From NCBI GenBank assembly GCA_024235695.1, contig JACKLX010000005.1, positions 62,001 through 126,000 on the forward strand: a stretch of DNA of 64,000 nucleotides. Reading direction: 5' to 3'. The notes under the pieces were generated by a model, which made no database searches, was not told where the DNA came from, and saw nothing but the letters and a program-made list of their open reading frames with translations. Of the stretch, positions 1-9,009 are shown in pieces. Within the stretch, counting starts at the first letter, position 1. Each line of letters opens with the position of its first letter. Made by a program: the position numbers and the translations under genes. Origin of the DNA: Accumulibacter sp. Lineage in GTDB: Bacteria; Pseudomonadota; Gammaproteobacteria; Burkholderiales; Rhodocyclaceae.

Positions 1-241
1 TGCCACCACTGCGGTTGATCTCCTCCATGATGACGCTGGCGGCGCTCAAGCCCAGCCCCGACCCGCCGTAATCCTCGGGGATCATCGCCGACAGCCAGCC
101 GGCGCCGATCAGCGCGTCGACGAAGGCCTCCGGGTAGGCGCGCTGCTGGTCGAGCTGGCGGAAGTACGCGTCCGGGAATTGCCGGCAGAGGTCGCGAACG
201 GCGTCGCGGATTTCCTGGTATTCGTCGGGGCTGTCGAGCAT
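1..241 (-). CDS. acyl-CoA dehydrogenase, N-terminal part (runs off the left edge)
   Basis: Only the first 80 codons are in the window. The ATG at 241 follows a GAGGA Shine-Dalgarno sequence. The translation begins MLDSPDEYQEIRDAVRDLC and continues to a PEDYGGSGLGL stretch and a VIMEEINRSGG end, which is the N-terminal helical domain of flavin-dependent acyl-CoA dehydrogenases. This family oxidises acyl-CoA thioesters to enoyl-CoA and passes electrons to ETF. The catalytic glutamate and the C-terminal FAD-binding region lie outside the window, so chain-length specificity cannot be judged. Family is confident; substrate is unknown. Confidence 0.85.
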   Translation of the reverse strand, partial: MLDSPDEYQEIRDAVRDLCRQFPDAYFRQLDQQRAYPEAFVDALIGAGWLSAMIPEDYGGSGLGLSAASVIMEEINRSGG

Positions 242-300
242 GCCGTCCTCTTCGTTTCCTTCTTGTCGCCGGCAACCGGTCGAAGTGAGCGAGTTCGGCC

Positions 301-1641
301 CTATTGCAGCGCGCCCGGCGACAGCGGCTTGCCGGCCGGCAGGGGACGGCTACCCGCCGGCAGCCTGAATTCGGCACTGGGGGTCAGGCTTTGCTCGCCG
401 ACGAAGCCCGGTGAGCTGGCCTTGCCGCGCAGCAGCGAGTTGCTCGGCAAGGCGAACGGCAGGCCGTCGCGATCGCTCAGCGCCGAGCGGTCGACAATGA
501 CGTTGCCATCGTAACGGCCGGGCGCCTGTGGCGCAAAGGTGCCAAGGCCGACCAGCAGGTTGTTGAGCGCCCAGACTTCGGCGCCCGGCGGCAGCTTCTC
601 CAGCCAGAGGTGCAGGAAACGCCCGCCGGGCGACTGGTCGACCAGCGTATTGTGCACGAGGTAGAGGGCGTTTTCGGGCCAGCGCTGGCCTTCGGCGCCG
701 TAGGAAACGATGTCCGGATTTTCGGTCTGCGCGCTCTGCCCGATGACATTGCCGATCACCCACACCAGCCCGCCGTTCGGAAACTCCAGTTCGTAGGAGG
801 CACGGCCTTCGGCGCCGTCGACGATCAGGTTGTAACGGATGTCGCTTTGGCGCGCGCGCGACTTGATCAGGTGGCCGCGGAAGCCCTGCTGAAAGCGGCT
901 GCCCCGAACGCTCAGCCGGGCGATGCTGCCGGCGTAGAGCAGGTGGTGCAGCGCACCGGCGTGCGTCGGCGCCTGACCGAATTCGCTGTCGACCACCTCG
1001 AGCACGGCGTCGGCGAGATTGCCGCTGAGGATGCCCATCTCGTTGTCGAAGAAGGCACAGCGGACGACCCGCAGATGGCCGTTTTCGAAACGGATCGCGG
1101 CGCCGTTGCCGTCCGGCACGCGCGCACCCCGGAACTCGATGTTCTCGATCAGCATGTCGGCGTTGCGCACCACCCACAGCGCCTTGCCCTCGGCGCTGTC
1201 GCCGTCGGCAATCAACACCGGGCGCTGGCCGACGCCCCTGATCGTCAGCCGGGCTTGCGTCCACACCACCGCCTGCTGTCGGTACTCGCCCGAGCGGATT
1301 TCGACGGTGTCGCCGTCGCGCGCGATGCGTGCGGCTTCCTGGATGCTCGAGACCGGCTCGAGCGGACCAACGACGATGGTCCTGCCGCTGGCAACCGCGG
1401 CCGGCGCTTTCTGCGCCGGCGGCTGCCCCGGTGCGGCCCGCTTGACCGTCTCCGGGACGACGGTGGTCGCTGTCGCGCCTGGTGGCGTCTCGGCAGGCGC
1501 CTTGAAGACCTCGAGCTGGCCGCGCTCGTTGCGTCGAATGCTGCCCAGCTCGGTCGGCGCCGCCGGCAGTTCCCCGGCGGAGACCGCGACGGCCAGGGAG
1601 CTCAGGATCAGCACGCTGGGGAGGTGGGGTCGGTAGCTCAT
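301..1641 (-). CDS. secreted right-handed beta-helix repeat protein
   Basis: A 446-residue protein. The ATG at 1641 has a GAGGAC Shine-Dalgarno and opens a signal peptide (MSYRPHLPSVLILSSLAVAV, cleavage probably after VSA), so this start is preferred to an upstream ATG at 1722. After a Pro/Ala-rich linker to about residue 110, an IQEAARIARDGDTVEIRSGEY segment is typical of the first coil of pectate-lyase-like parallel beta-helices, and repeated short beta strands with Asn ladders follow. No catalytic residues of a named polysaccharide lyase were recognised. It lies 84 bp behind kup on the same strand and may be co-transcribed. Likely periplasmic or exported; substrate unknown. Confidence 0.7.
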   Translation of the reverse strand: MSYRPHLPSVLILSSLAVAVSAGELPAAPTELGSIRRNERGQLEVFKAPAETPPGATATTVVPETVKRAAPGQPPAQKAPAAVASGRTIVVGPLEPVSSIQEAARIARDGDTVEIRSGEYRQQAVVWTQARLTIRGVGQRPVLIADGDSAEGKALWVVRNADMLIENIEFRGARVPDGNGAAIRFENGHLRVVRCAFFDNEMGILSGNLADAVLEVVDSEFGQAPTHAGALHHLLYAGSIARLSVRGSRFQQGFRGHLIKSRARQSDIRYNLIVDGAEGRASYELEFPNGGLVWVIGNVIGQSAQTENPDIVSYGAEGQRWPENALYLVHNTLVDQSPGGRFLHLWLEKLPPGAEVWALNNLLVGLGTFAPQAPGRYDGNVIVDRSALSDRDGLPFALPSNSLLRGKASSPGFVGEQSLTPSAEFRLPAGSRPLPAGKPLSPGALQ

Positions 1642-1725
1642 GGCGTCCTCGGATGATCGGTCACGTGGCGGTGGCAAGCCCCGCGCTCCCCGAAAACTAC
1701 GCAATCGCGAGCCGTGAAGCAAGCG

Positions 1726-3630
1726 CTACGAGAGCTCGACCTGCGCACCCAGCTCGACCACCCGGTTCGGCGGAATCTTGAAGAAGGCGGTTGCCGGATC
1801 GGCGTTGCGGAACATCCAGGTGTAGAGAACCTGCCGCCAGTGCGCCATCCGCGAGCGCTTGGCAATCGGCATGGTGACGATCGTTTCGCGCCCGAGAAAG
1901 AACGATGTTTCCATCATCTCGAAGGCCAGTCCGTGCGCGGCGCACAGATCCATCGCTCGCGGCAGATCGGCTTCATCCTTGAAACCATAGCGAACGAACA
2001 GCCGATGGAATCCGGCCGGCAATTCTTCGACGCGCACACGCTCGCTGTCGGCAACGCGCGGCACGTCGTCGACGTCGACGTGCAGGAGCACGACGCGGCG
2101 GTGCAGCACCTTGTTGTGATAGAGGTTGTGAAGCAGCGCCCGCGGCACGCCGTCGGGGTTGGCGGTGAGGAAGACACCCGTGCCGTCGACGCGGTGCGGT
2201 CCGCCGGTCGCCAGGCTGGCGATGAAGGCGTCGAGCGGTATCGTATCGTGCGCGAGTTTTTCGTACAGCAGCCGACGCCCGAGCTTCCAGGTCGATAGCA
2301 GGATGAAGACCGACAAGCCGAGCGCCAGCGGGAACCAGCCCCCGTCAAGGATCTTGATGACGTTGGCCGAAAAGAAGGCAAAGTCGACGATCACGAAGAA
2401 CACCAGGAACAGGGCGGCCCGCGGCCAGCTCCATTGCCACAGCGCGCGCACCACGACGAAAGCGAGAATGGTATCGATCATCATCGTCAGGGTGACCGCG
2501 ATGCCGTAGGCCGAAGCCAGATTCGACGATGAACGGAAGCCGAGGACGACGACGATCACCGCGGCCAGGAGCAGCCAGTTGATGTTCGGGACGTAAATCT
2601 GGCCCTTCTCGCGTTCCGACGTGAACTTGACGCGGATACGCGGGCAGTAACCCAGCTGCATGGCCTGGCTGGTCAGCGAAAAAGCGCCGGAAATCACCGC
2701 CTGCGAGGCAATCACCGTCGCCACGGTGGCCAGCACTACCAGCGGTATGCGCAGCAGATCGCTGGGCACCATCAGGAAGAACGGATTGTCGACCGCGGCC
2801 GGGTCGGCGAGGATCAGGGCGCCCTGGCCAAGGTAGTTGAGATACAGCAGCGGGAAGACGCAGGCAAACCACGCCCACTTGATCGACCGCCGTCCGAAAT
2901 GGCCCATGTCGGCGTAAAGCGCTTCGCCGCCGGTGATCGCCAGCACCACCGAGCCGAGCGCCAGGAAAGCCAGTCCCCGATGTTCGAAGACAAAGCGCAG
3001 CGCGTACCAGGGATTGATCGCCAGCAGCACCGACGGATGCTGCATCACGTTCCACAGCCCGAGCGCGCCGAGGGTGGCGAACCACAACAACATCAGCGGG
3101 CCGAACAAGGCGCCGACGGCGGCCGTACCGTGGCGCTGGAAGACGAACAGGACGATCAGGATGGCAACGGTGACCGGCAGGACGTAGGGCTCAAGGCTCG
3201 GCGCGACGACTTCGAGGCCTTCGATCGCCGCCAGCACCGACATCGCCGGGGTGATCACGGCGTCGCCGTAGAACAGCGCGGCACCGAAAATGCCCAGCGC
3301 CGACATCGCCCACAGGACGCGCGGCGAGGCGTTGGCCGTCCGCAGCGCCAGCGCCGTCAGCGCCATGATGCCGCCCTCGCCCTTGTTGTCGGCGCGAGTG
3401 ATGACCAGCACGTACTTGAGCGAGACGGTGATGGTCAGCGCCCAGAAGACCAGCGAGAGGATGCCGAGGACGCTGTCAACATTGACCGCCAGCGGATGGT
3501 GACCACCAAACACTTCCTTCATGGTGTACAGCGGGCTGGTGCCAATGTCGCCAAAAACCACGCCCATCGCCGCCAGTGCGGTCGCCGCCAGTCCCGACTT
3601 GTCGTCGTGTGGCGCACTTTCTGCGGTCAT
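1726..3630 (-). CDS. kup: KUP-family potassium uptake transporter
   Basis: A 634-residue inner-membrane protein for proton-coupled potassium uptake. The start at 3630 is set by a GGGAGG Shine-Dalgarno. The N-terminus carries the family signature GVVFGDIGTSPLYTMKEVF (about residues 22-40), followed by about 12 hydrophobic segments and a C-terminal cytoplasmic domain of about 170 residues ending QVELS. Further family marks are DNKGEGGIMAL and the GDAVITPAMSVL segment. Length matches the family (about 620-640 residues). A candidate sigma-70 promoter lies 170 bp upstream, giving a long leader. The beta-helix gene lies downstream on the same strand. Confidence 0.95.
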   Translation of the reverse strand: MTAESAPHDDKSGLAATALAAMGVVFGDIGTSPLYTMKEVFGGHHPLAVNVDSVLGILSLVFWALTITVSLKYVLVITRADNKGEGGIMALTALALRTANASPRVLWAMSALGIFGAALFYGDAVITPAMSVLAAIEGLEVVAPSLEPYVLPVTVAILIVLFVFQRHGTAAVGALFGPLMLLWFATLGALGLWNVMQHPSVLLAINPWYALRFVFEHRGLAFLALGSVVLAITGGEALYADMGHFGRRSIKWAWFACVFPLLYLNYLGQGALILADPAAVDNPFFLMVPSDLLRIPLVVLATVATVIASQAVISGAFSLTSQAMQLGYCPRIRVKFTSEREKGQIYVPNINWLLLAAVIVVVLGFRSSSNLASAYGIAVTLTMMIDTILAFVVVRALWQWSWPRAALFLVFFVIVDFAFFSANVIKILDGGWFPLALGLSVFILLSTWKLGRRLLYEKLAHDTIPLDAFIASLATGGPHRVDGTGVFLTANPDGVPRALLHNLYHNKVLHRRVVLLHVDVDDVPRVADSERVRVEELPAGFHRLFVRYGFKDEADLPRAMDLCAAHGLAFEMMETSFFLGRETIVTMPIAKRSRMAHWRQVLYTWMFRNADPATAFFKIPPNRVVELGAQVELS

Positions 3631-3799
3631 CGTCCCTCCCCGGGGGCAGTGCTGGTCATGGCGTTGGCATCGCCGTTGCCGACCCGTCGTCGGTTCAAGC
3701 GAGTCGTCCGGTGAGCGGCAGCCAAGCGGTTTCCGGGACGCCGTCCGGCAAGCCTGGCGGCGATCTCCCCGCCTGCGGCAGCGCGGCAACGAAGGCGCG

Positions 3800-3828
3800 A
3801 TTCTAGGACCAATGCAAGCCGACAACAA
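3800..3828 (-). promoter_or_regulatory. candidate sigma-70 promoter of kup
   Basis: Read on minus, TTGTTG (3828-3823) and TAGAAT (3805-3800) are separated by 17 bp. The -10 matches five of six consensus bases, the -35 three of six. Transcription would start near 3793 and leave a leader of about 160 nt before kup. Confidence 0.4.
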
Positions 3829-3953
3829 GAAGCGCAAGTCACCTTTTGGCGGCCTTCGCCTTCGTTGCCACGGACTTGATCGGAAAAGGATTTCAAGTTG
3901 TTTCATTTCTCCCCGGGAGGGCGCAAAAAGCACACACGCGGCTGCTCTGGCGG

Positions 3954-3962
3954 TGCTAAACT
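3954..3962 (+). promoter_or_regulatory. candidate extended -10 promoter of the corA-type gene
   Basis: TGCTAAACT is an extended -10 (TG, one base, then TAAACT at 3957-3962). No good -35 lies at the right distance, as is usual for extended -10 promoters. The predicted start near 3969 gives a leader of about 38 nt that contains the GGGAGG ribosome-binding site. Confidence 0.35.
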
Positions 3963-4006
3963 GCCGCCCCTTGTTGTCCTGTAACCACCCTCCGGGAGGC
4001 GACACC

Positions 4007-5392
4007 TTGAGCGAAGAAAACAAGCTGCTTGCGCCAGATACGCTGCAAAAGGGCCTCGCCGACGTTCATCTCGACGAAATACGTTCGCTGCTCTCGCTGC
4101 AGAAGCGGGTCGAGGAACTGGTCGAGCCGCTGTTGCGTGAGCAGGACTCACCGTCGCTCGACGAAGCCAATCTGGAGATCCAGCAACGCTATCGCATGGA
4201 GCTTCGCCAGAAGCTCAGGCTGATGCCGCCAAAGGAAGTGGCCTACATTCTCGAATCGCTGGAACCGAACGAGCGACTGGTCGTCTGGGATGAAGTCAAG
4301 GAAGGCGCCGACCCGATCCTGGCGATTCTCCCCGACGATGTCCTCGAGGAACTGATCGACGACAGCCACTACCGCAACGAGAAAACGACCACCACCGCTT
4401 TCGAACTGCGTGACGGCCGCCTGCGCCAGATCACCGTCAACGGCCCGGAAGACCTGCAGAACGTCAAACCGATCTGGGTCGACCTGATCGCCCCGACGAA
4501 GAAGATCCGTGGCTGGATAGGCAAGCGCTTCGACGTTGACCTGCCTGATCCTGGCAGCCTGACCGACCTCGAGGCGAGCGCGCGTTTCTACGTCGACGAC
4601 GAGGGACACACCCATCTGCACTCCGACTTCCTGCTCGACACCAAGGAGGAATCACGCAACGTCCCGGTGGCGCTGATCCTGCAGAACGAAATCCTGTTCA
4701 CCATCCGCACCGAGGAGTTGCCGGTGTTTCGCCTGCAGCGGGCGCGGGCGCGCACCCGGCCCGGCTATGTCGCCGACGGCAAGGACGTACTGCTCGACCT
4801 CTACGCCGCCGATGTCGAATACTCGGCCAACGCGCTGGAGGCGGTGTACGCCGAACTCGAACGGGTCGGCCGGCAGGTCCTGCGCTCGCATGTCACCGAC
4901 CAGGAAGCGACCGAGATTCTGGCGGCGATTTCGGAAGCGGAAGACCTCAACGGACGCACCCGGCGCAATGTCCTCGATACGCGGCGGGCGCTGTCGTTCC
5001 TGCTGCGCGGCGGCTTCCTCTCGGAAGCGCAACTGGCCGACGGACGCGAGATCCTGCGCGATATCGAGTCGCTCGACGGCCACACGGCATTCCTGTTCAA
5101 CAAGCTGAACTTCCTGATGGACGCCACCGACAGTGCGATCAACATCAACCAGAACAAGGACATCAAGCGGCTGACGGTGCTCAGCGTGATATTCATGCCG
5201 ATCAACGTGCTGGCCGGCATGGGCGGCATGTCCGAGTTCTCGATGGTCACCGAGGGCATCCCCTGGCAAATCGCCTACTCGGCGCTGGTCGTCGCCATGG
5301 TGATGATCGGCGCCTGCATGTATGTCGGCCTGAAATTCTTCGAGAAACGCCGAATCCAGAGTAACCGCGCGGCGCACCGCCGCACCGCCTGA
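4007..5392 (+). CDS. CorA-type divalent cation transporter with MgtE-like N-terminal domain
   Basis: A 461-residue protein starting at TTG 4007, chosen because GGGAGG sits 7 bp upstream. Residues about 65-118 (LRQKLRLMPPKEVAYILESL, then PDDVLEELID) resemble the cytoplasmic MgtE N-domain, in which repeated LPPEE and LPDDV motifs form a superhelix. Residues about 150-400 look like the CorA cytoplasmic funnel with its long stalk helix, and two C-terminal membrane helices follow (about 388-403 and 422-440). The loop between them reads GMGGMSEF where CorA normally has the selectivity motif GMN, so the Asn is Ser here. Expected role is Mg or other divalent metal transport in the inner membrane. Selectivity is uncertain because of the altered motif. 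Confidence 0.8.
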   Translation: MSEENKLLAPDTLQKGLADVHLDEIRSLLSLQKRVEELVEPLLREQDSPSLDEANLEIQQRYRMELRQKLRLMPPKEVAYILESLEPNERLVVWDEVKEGADPILAILPDDVLEELIDDSHYRNEKTTTTAFELRDGRLRQITVNGPEDLQNVKPIWVDLIAPTKKIRGWIGKRFDVDLPDPGSLTDLEASARFYVDDEGHTHLHSDFLLDTKEESRNVPVALILQNEILFTIRTEELPVFRLQRARARTRPGYVADGKDVLLDLYAADVEYSANALEAVYAELERVGRQVLRSHVTDQEATEILAAISEAEDLNGRTRRNVLDTRRALSFLLRGGFLSEAQLADGREILRDIESLDGHTAFLFNKLNFLMDATDSAININQNKDIKRLTVLSVIFMPINVLAGMGGMSEFSMVTEGIPWQIAYSALVVAMVMIGACMYVGLKFFEKRRIQSNRAAHRRTA

Positions 5393-5429
5393 GCGCCACA
5401 CCGGCCGCCCCGACCAGCCGCGCGACCCC

Positions 5430-6716
5430 TTACCAGGCGCTGAACACCGCTTCGGCGGCAGCGACGGTGGCGGCGACATCGGCCTCGCCATGCGCCACCG
5501 AGACGAAGCCCGCCTCGAACGCCGACGGCGCGAAATAGTGGCCGGCGTCGAGCATGCCGTGAAAGAAACGCTTGAACGCGTCGGTATCGCAAGCCATAGC
5601 CTCGGCGTAATTCCGCGGGCACTCGGGACGAAAATAGAGCCCGAACATGCCGCCTATCGACTGTGCCGAGAACGGCACGCCGTGCTTGCTCGCCGCTGCC
5701 CGCAGCCCCTCGATCAGCTGCCCTGCGCGCTGCGTCAGGATTTCGTAGAACCCCGGCGCGCGCAGCAGTTGCAGCGTCGCCAGGCCGGCGGCGACCGCGA
5801 CCGGATTGCCGGACAGCGTACCGGCCTGATAGACCGGCCCGAGGGGCGAGATCTTGCCCATGATCTCGCGCCGGCCACCGAAGGCGCCGACCGGCATGCC
5901 GCCGCCGATCACCTTGCCGAGCGTCGTGAGGTCCGGCACGATGTCGTAGACGCCTTGCGCGCCCTGGCCGCCGACGCGAAAGCCGGTCATCACTTCGTCG
6001 AAGATCAGCACCGCGCCATGCCGGCTGCAGAGCTCGCGCAGCGCCTTCAGGAAGGCCGGCCGCGGGGCGATCAGGTTCATGTTGCCGGCCACCGGTTCGA
6101 CGATCACCGCGGCGACCTGCGCGCCATGCTCGGCAAACGCGGCGGCCAGTCCGGCTTCGTCGTTGTAGTCGAGAACCAGGGTGTGTTTGGCGACATCGGC
6201 CGGCACGCCGCCCGAGCTCGGATTGCCAAGGGTGAGCATTCCCGAGCCGGCCTTGACCAGCAGGCTGTCCGAATGGCCGTGGTAGCAGCCCTCGAACTTG
6301 ATCAGCAGGTCGCGCCCGGTGTAGCCGCGCGCCAGGCGGATGGCGCTCATCGTCGCTTCCGTGCCGGAACTCACCAGGCGCACCATTTCGAGCGAGGGCA
6401 ACATCTCGCAGAGCAATTCGGCGATGTCCACCTCGCTTTCGGTAGGCGCGCCGAACGAAAGACCCCTGACGGCCGCCTGCTGAACGGCGGCGATCACCGC
6501 CGGATGGGCGTGGCCGACGATCAGCGGCCCCCAGGAACCGACGTAGTCGATGTAGTTCTTGCCGTCGGCGTCGGTGACGCGACAGCCGCAACCTTCGACC
6601 AGGAAGCGCGGTGTGCCGCCGACCGAGCGAAAAGCGCGCACCGGCGAGTTGACGCCACCCGGAATGTGTTGCTGGGCACGCTCAAAGAGCTGTTGATTGC
6701 GGGAGATCACGAGCAT
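5430..6716 (-). CDS. hemL: glutamate-1-semialdehyde 2,1-aminomutase
   Basis: A 428-residue PLP enzyme that converts glutamate-1-semialdehyde to 5-aminolevulinate, the first committed tetrapyrrole precursor in the C5 pathway. The N-terminus ([20 protein letters not shown]) and the PLP-lysine segment [18 protein letters not shown] are diagnostic, and length matches the family. The start at 6716 overlaps the 3' end of thiE by 35 bp, which suggests translational coupling. It is last in the thiD-thiE-hemL run and convergent with the corA-type gene, 37 bp away. Confidence 0.96.
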   Translation of the reverse strand: MLVISRNQQLFERAQQHIPGGVNSPVRAFRSVGGTPRFLVEGCGCRVTDADGKNYIDYVGSWGPLIVGHAHPAVIAAVQQAAVRGLSFGAPTESEVDIAELLCEMLPSLEMVRLVSSGTEATMSAIRLARGYTGRDLLIKFEGCYHGHSDSLLVKAGSGMLTLGNPSSGGVPADVAKHTLVLDYNDEAGLAAAFAEHGAQVAAVIVEPVAGNMNLIAPRPAFLKALRELCSRHGAVLIFDEVMTGFRVGGQGAQGVYDIVPDLTTLGKVIGGGMPVGAFGGRREIMGKISPLGPVYQAGTLSGNPVAVAAGLATLQLLRAPGFYEILTQRAGQLIEGLRAAASKHGVPFSAQSIGGMFGLYFRPECPRNYAEAMACDTDAFKRFFHGMLDAGHYFAPSAFEAGFVSVAHGEADVAATVAAAEAVFSAW

Positions 6717-7350
6717 TTTCCTCGAATAGTCGTTGATAGGCGGCGGCGCGTGACGCCACATCGGGCGCCTCGAAGAGGTCGCTGACCACCGCCAGCAGGC
6801 TGGCGCCGGCGACCAGCAAGGGCGGCGCGTTGTCGACCGTGATGCCGCCAATGGCGCAGGCCGGCAACTGCAGCTCGGCACGGCAGCGGCTGAACAGCGA
6901 CGGCGACGCGCGTACCGCCAGTGGCTTGGTCGATGATGGATGCATCGCCCCGAAAGCGACGTAATCGACACCGGCGGCGGCGGCGCTACGGGCGCGCTCG
7001 AAATCGTCGTAACACGACGCACCGAGCAGGCGTCCGCCGGCCAGCGCCTGCCGTGCTGCCGGCAGGTCGCCATCGTCGACACCAAGGTGCACCCCGTCGG
7101 CACCGACCGCCAGCGCCAGCGCCAGATCGTCATTGATCAGCAGGCGGGCGCCAAACTGCCGGCAGAGGGCGAGCAAGGCGCAGGCCGTCTCGGCCCGACG
7201 GCGGGCGTCGCGACCCTTGTCGCGATACTGGACGAGTACCGCACCGCCGCGCAAGGCGTCCCGGACGCGGTCGAGCAAGACCTTCGGCGCCAGACAGTCG
7301 GGCGTGATCGCGTACAGACCGCGCAGCGGCGTCGGCGCGGTTTCAGCCAT
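6682..7350 (-). CDS. thiE: thiamine-phosphate synthase
   Basis: A 222-residue TIM-barrel enzyme joining hydroxymethylpyrimidine pyrophosphate and hydroxyethylthiazole phosphate to thiamine monophosphate. Visible motifs are [20 protein letters not shown] and a C-terminal CAIGGI phosphate-binding segment. The usual GPxxPTxTK loop reads [10 protein letters not shown]. The start at 7350 (MAETAP) is preferred over 7371 because ATGGCTGA overlaps the thiD stop by 8 bp, a common coupling arrangement. The 3' end overlaps hemL. Confidence 0.93.
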   Translation of the reverse strand: MAETAPTPLRGLYAITPDCLAPKVLLDRVRDALRGGAVLVQYRDKGRDARRRAETACALLALCRQFGARLLINDDLALALAVGADGVHLGVDDGDLPAARQALAGGRLLGASCYDDFERARSAAAAGVDYVAFGAMHPSSTKPLAVRASPSLFSRCRAELQLPACAIGGITVDNAPPLLVAGASLLAVVSDLFEAPDVASRAAAYQRLFEENARDLPQSTAL

Positions 7351-8194
7351 CGCGAACGCTGTCGGCAGCATGCATCCGGAAGAAGCGATCGGGCAGGAAT
7401 TGACCCATGCCGGCCCGAAAGCCGGCGGCCAGCGCCTGCCAGGTGTATTCCTGCGCAGCGCCAGTCGCGTCGCTCACCGGCAAGCCGATCGCCAGTTGCG
7501 CAGCCAGCGCCGAAGCCAGCGTGCAGCCCGAGCCATGGTAACTGCCGGGCAGGCGGTCCCACACGTCGCGGCGCAACAGCTGGCCGTCTGGCCCACCGTA
7601 GAGGCTGTTGACCACCCGCGGCGTGCTGTCGTGCGTGCCGGTCAGCAGCACGTACCCGCAGCCGGACGACAACAGGCGCTGCGCGCAGTCGACCAGCGTC
7701 GGATGTTGACCCTCGTCCTGGTCGCCGGTCGTGGCGAGTCGACGCGCTTCGAGCGTGTTTGGCGTCAGGACGGTAGTCAGCGGCAGCAACAGGTCACGCA
7801 GCCCGGCAACCATTTCCTCGTCGGCCAGTTCGTCGCCGCGTCCGGAAGCCAGCACCGGGTCGAGTACCAGCGGCACACCGGGGTAGTCGGCGAGAATTTC
7901 GGCGATCACCACGATGTTCTCGATGCTGCCCAGCAGACCGATCTTGAAAGCCGCCACCGGCATGTCCTCGAGCAGCGTCCGCGCCTGATCGTCGACCCAG
8001 TCGGCGTCGATCGCCAGGATGCTGCTGACGCCGACGGTATCCTGCACGGTCAGGGCAGTGGTCACCGACAACGGGTGACAGCCCATCGACGCGATGGTCA
8101 TCAGGTCGGCCTGCAGTCCGGCGCCTCCGGAAGGGTCGCTGGCGGCGAAGGTCAACACCATCGGCGGCGACAGTCGGGCGGTGTTCTGGTTCAT
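7343..8194 (-). CDS. thiD: hydroxymethylpyrimidine/phosphomethylpyrimidine kinase
   Basis: A 283-residue ribokinase-fold enzyme that phosphorylates HMP twice to HMP-PP for thiamine synthesis. The substrate-binding N-terminus reads [17 protein letters not shown] (residues about 14-30). The C-terminal [20 protein letters not shown] holds the GxGC anion hole and catalytic region of the family. The start at 8194 has a poor Shine-Dalgarno; an internal ATG 11 codons in is possible. First gene of thiD-thiE-hemL. No TPP riboswitch was recognised in the short leader. Confidence 0.93.
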   Translation of the reverse strand: MNQNTARLSPPMVLTFAASDPSGGAGLQADLMTIASMGCHPLSVTTALTVQDTVGVSSILAIDADWVDDQARTLLEDMPVAAFKIGLLGSIENIVVIAEILADYPGVPLVLDPVLASGRGDELADEEMVAGLRDLLLPLTTVLTPNTLEARRLATTGDQDEGQHPTLVDCAQRLLSSGCGYVLLTGTHDSTPRVVNSLYGGPDGQLLRRDVWDRLPGSYHGSGCTLASALAAQLAIGLPVSDATGAAQEYTWQALAAGFRAGMGQFLPDRFFRMHAADSVRDG

Positions 8195-8224
8195 CGGCAA
8201 CAGGCCGCGAAGGTAGAGGTTTTC

Positions 8225-8248
8225 TGCCAAGGAAAGAAAGTCTTGGCA
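8225..8248. promoter_or_regulatory. inverted repeat between thiD and the rubredoxin gene
   Basis: TGCCAAG (8225-8231) and CTTGGCA (8242-8248) form a perfect 7-bp palindrome around a 10-bp AG-rich spacer. The right arm contains the -35 element of the rubredoxin promoter and the repeat lies 30 bp upstream of the thiD start, so one bound regulator could act on both directions. No regulator can be named. Confidence 0.4.
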
Positions 8249-8272
8249 GCAAGAGAGGGCATTGGCTAGAAT
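8243..8272 (+). promoter_or_regulatory. sigma-70 promoter of the rubredoxin gene
   Basis: TTGGCA (8243-8248) and TAGAAT (8267-8272) are 18 bp apart; five of six and four to five of six positions agree with consensus. Transcription would begin near 8279, leaving a leader of about 37 nt. Confidence 0.55.
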
Positions 8273-8315
8273 CTGCAGGTTGTTCAGCGATTCTAACCGA
8301 AAACAGACGGTAACC

Positions 8316-8504
8316 ATGACCACAGCAAACGAGCAGCAATACCGTACCTGGATGTGCCTGACCTGCGGCTTCATTTATGACGAATCGGCAGGCTTGCCGG
8401 ACGAAGGGATCGCACCGGGTACGCTTTGGCAGGACATCCCGATCAACTGGACCTGCCCCGAATGTGGTGCACGCAAGGAAGACTTCGAAATGGTCGAGAT
8501 CTGA
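8316..8504 (+). CDS. rubredoxin
   Basis: A 62-residue iron protein for one-electron transfer. The iron site is two CxxC knuckles: CLTCG (C14, C17) and CPECG (C47, C50), with the conserved aromatic core (YRTWMC, IPINWTC) and the DESAGLPDEGIAPGT loop. The ATG at 8316 gives the usual rubredoxin length; the longer frame starting at 8262 would overlap the promoter. It is divergent from thiD, followed by pilG. The partner oxidoreductase is not in the window. Confidence 0.96.
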   Translation: MTTANEQQYRTWMCLTCGFIYDESAGLPDEGIAPGTLWQDIPINWTCPECGARKEDFEMVEI

Positions 8505-8515
8505 AGACAATGCGG

Positions 8516-8521
8516 TATAGT
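8516..8521 (+). promoter_or_regulatory. candidate -10 element ahead of pilG
   Basis: TATAGT, five of six bases matching consensus, lies just after the rubredoxin stop. No good -35 sits 16-18 bp upstream. A start near 8528 would give a leader of about 72 nt to pilG and could drive the whole pilGHIJ-chpA run. Confidence 0.3.
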
Positions 8522-8599
8522 AGTGTCCGCGGATCAAACCGCCCGATCAGGAAGACCTTTAAAACAATAACCTGACGCACTCTGGAGGAGAGGAGAGAA

Positions 8600-8995
8600 T
8601 TGGCTGAAGCGGCAAACCTGCGCGGCGTCAAGGTCATGGTTATCGATGACAGCAACACCATCCGGCGTAGCGCGGAGATCTTCCTCGTGCAGGCCGGCTG
8701 CCAGGTTCTGCTGGCCGAGGATGGTTTCGACGCCCTGGCAAAAATCTCCGATCATCAGCCAGCCGTCATCTTCTGTGACATCGTGATGCCGCGTCTCGAC
8801 GGTTATCAGACCTGTGCGCTGATCAAGAAGAACCAGCGCTTCCGCGGCACGCCAGTGATCATGCTGTCGTCAAAGGACGGCCTGTTCGACCGGGCCCGCG
8901 GCCGCATGGTCGGCTCGGACCAGTATCTGACCAAGCCCTTCACCAAAGACAGTCTCCTGCAAACGGTTGCCACTTTTGCGCCGCCGTCAGCCTGA
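8600..8995 (+). CDS. pilG: twitching motility response regulator PilG
   Basis: A 131-residue single-domain receiver starting at TTG 8600 behind a GGAGGAGAGGAG Shine-Dalgarno. Acidic pocket VIDD (D16, D17), phospho-acceptor D60 in FCDIVMP, switch Ser S90/S91 and K112 in LTKPF are all present. By family it receives phosphate from the ChpA kinase and acts on the pilus extension machinery. Order pilG-pilH-pilI-pilJ-chpA matches the Pseudomonas Pil-Chp cluster and supports the name. The gene is 14 bp upstream of pilH. Confidence 0.9.
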   Translation: MAEAANLRGVKVMVIDDSNTIRRSAEIFLVQAGCQVLLAEDGFDALAKISDHQPAVIFCDIVMPRLDGYQTCALIKKNQRFRGTPVIMLSSKDGLFDRARGRMVGSDQYLTKPFTKDSLLQTVATFAPPSA

Positions 8996-9009
8996 GGGAG
9001 CCCGACCCC

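Larger units (their letters stand above)
3631..4006. other. divergent kup/corA intergenic region
   Basis: This 376-bp stretch has no credible gene; the open frames crossing it are extensions or shadows of the flanking genes. It holds a candidate kup promoter on minus, a weak extended -10 for the corA-type gene on plus, and the two Shine-Dalgarno sequences. No recognisable riboswitch for potassium, magnesium or c-di-AMP was seen by eye. Confidence 0.6.

Noticed and set aside
8195-8242. TPP riboswitch upstream of thiD
   Set aside because: The gap is too short and the conserved CTGAGA and other THI-box strings are absent.
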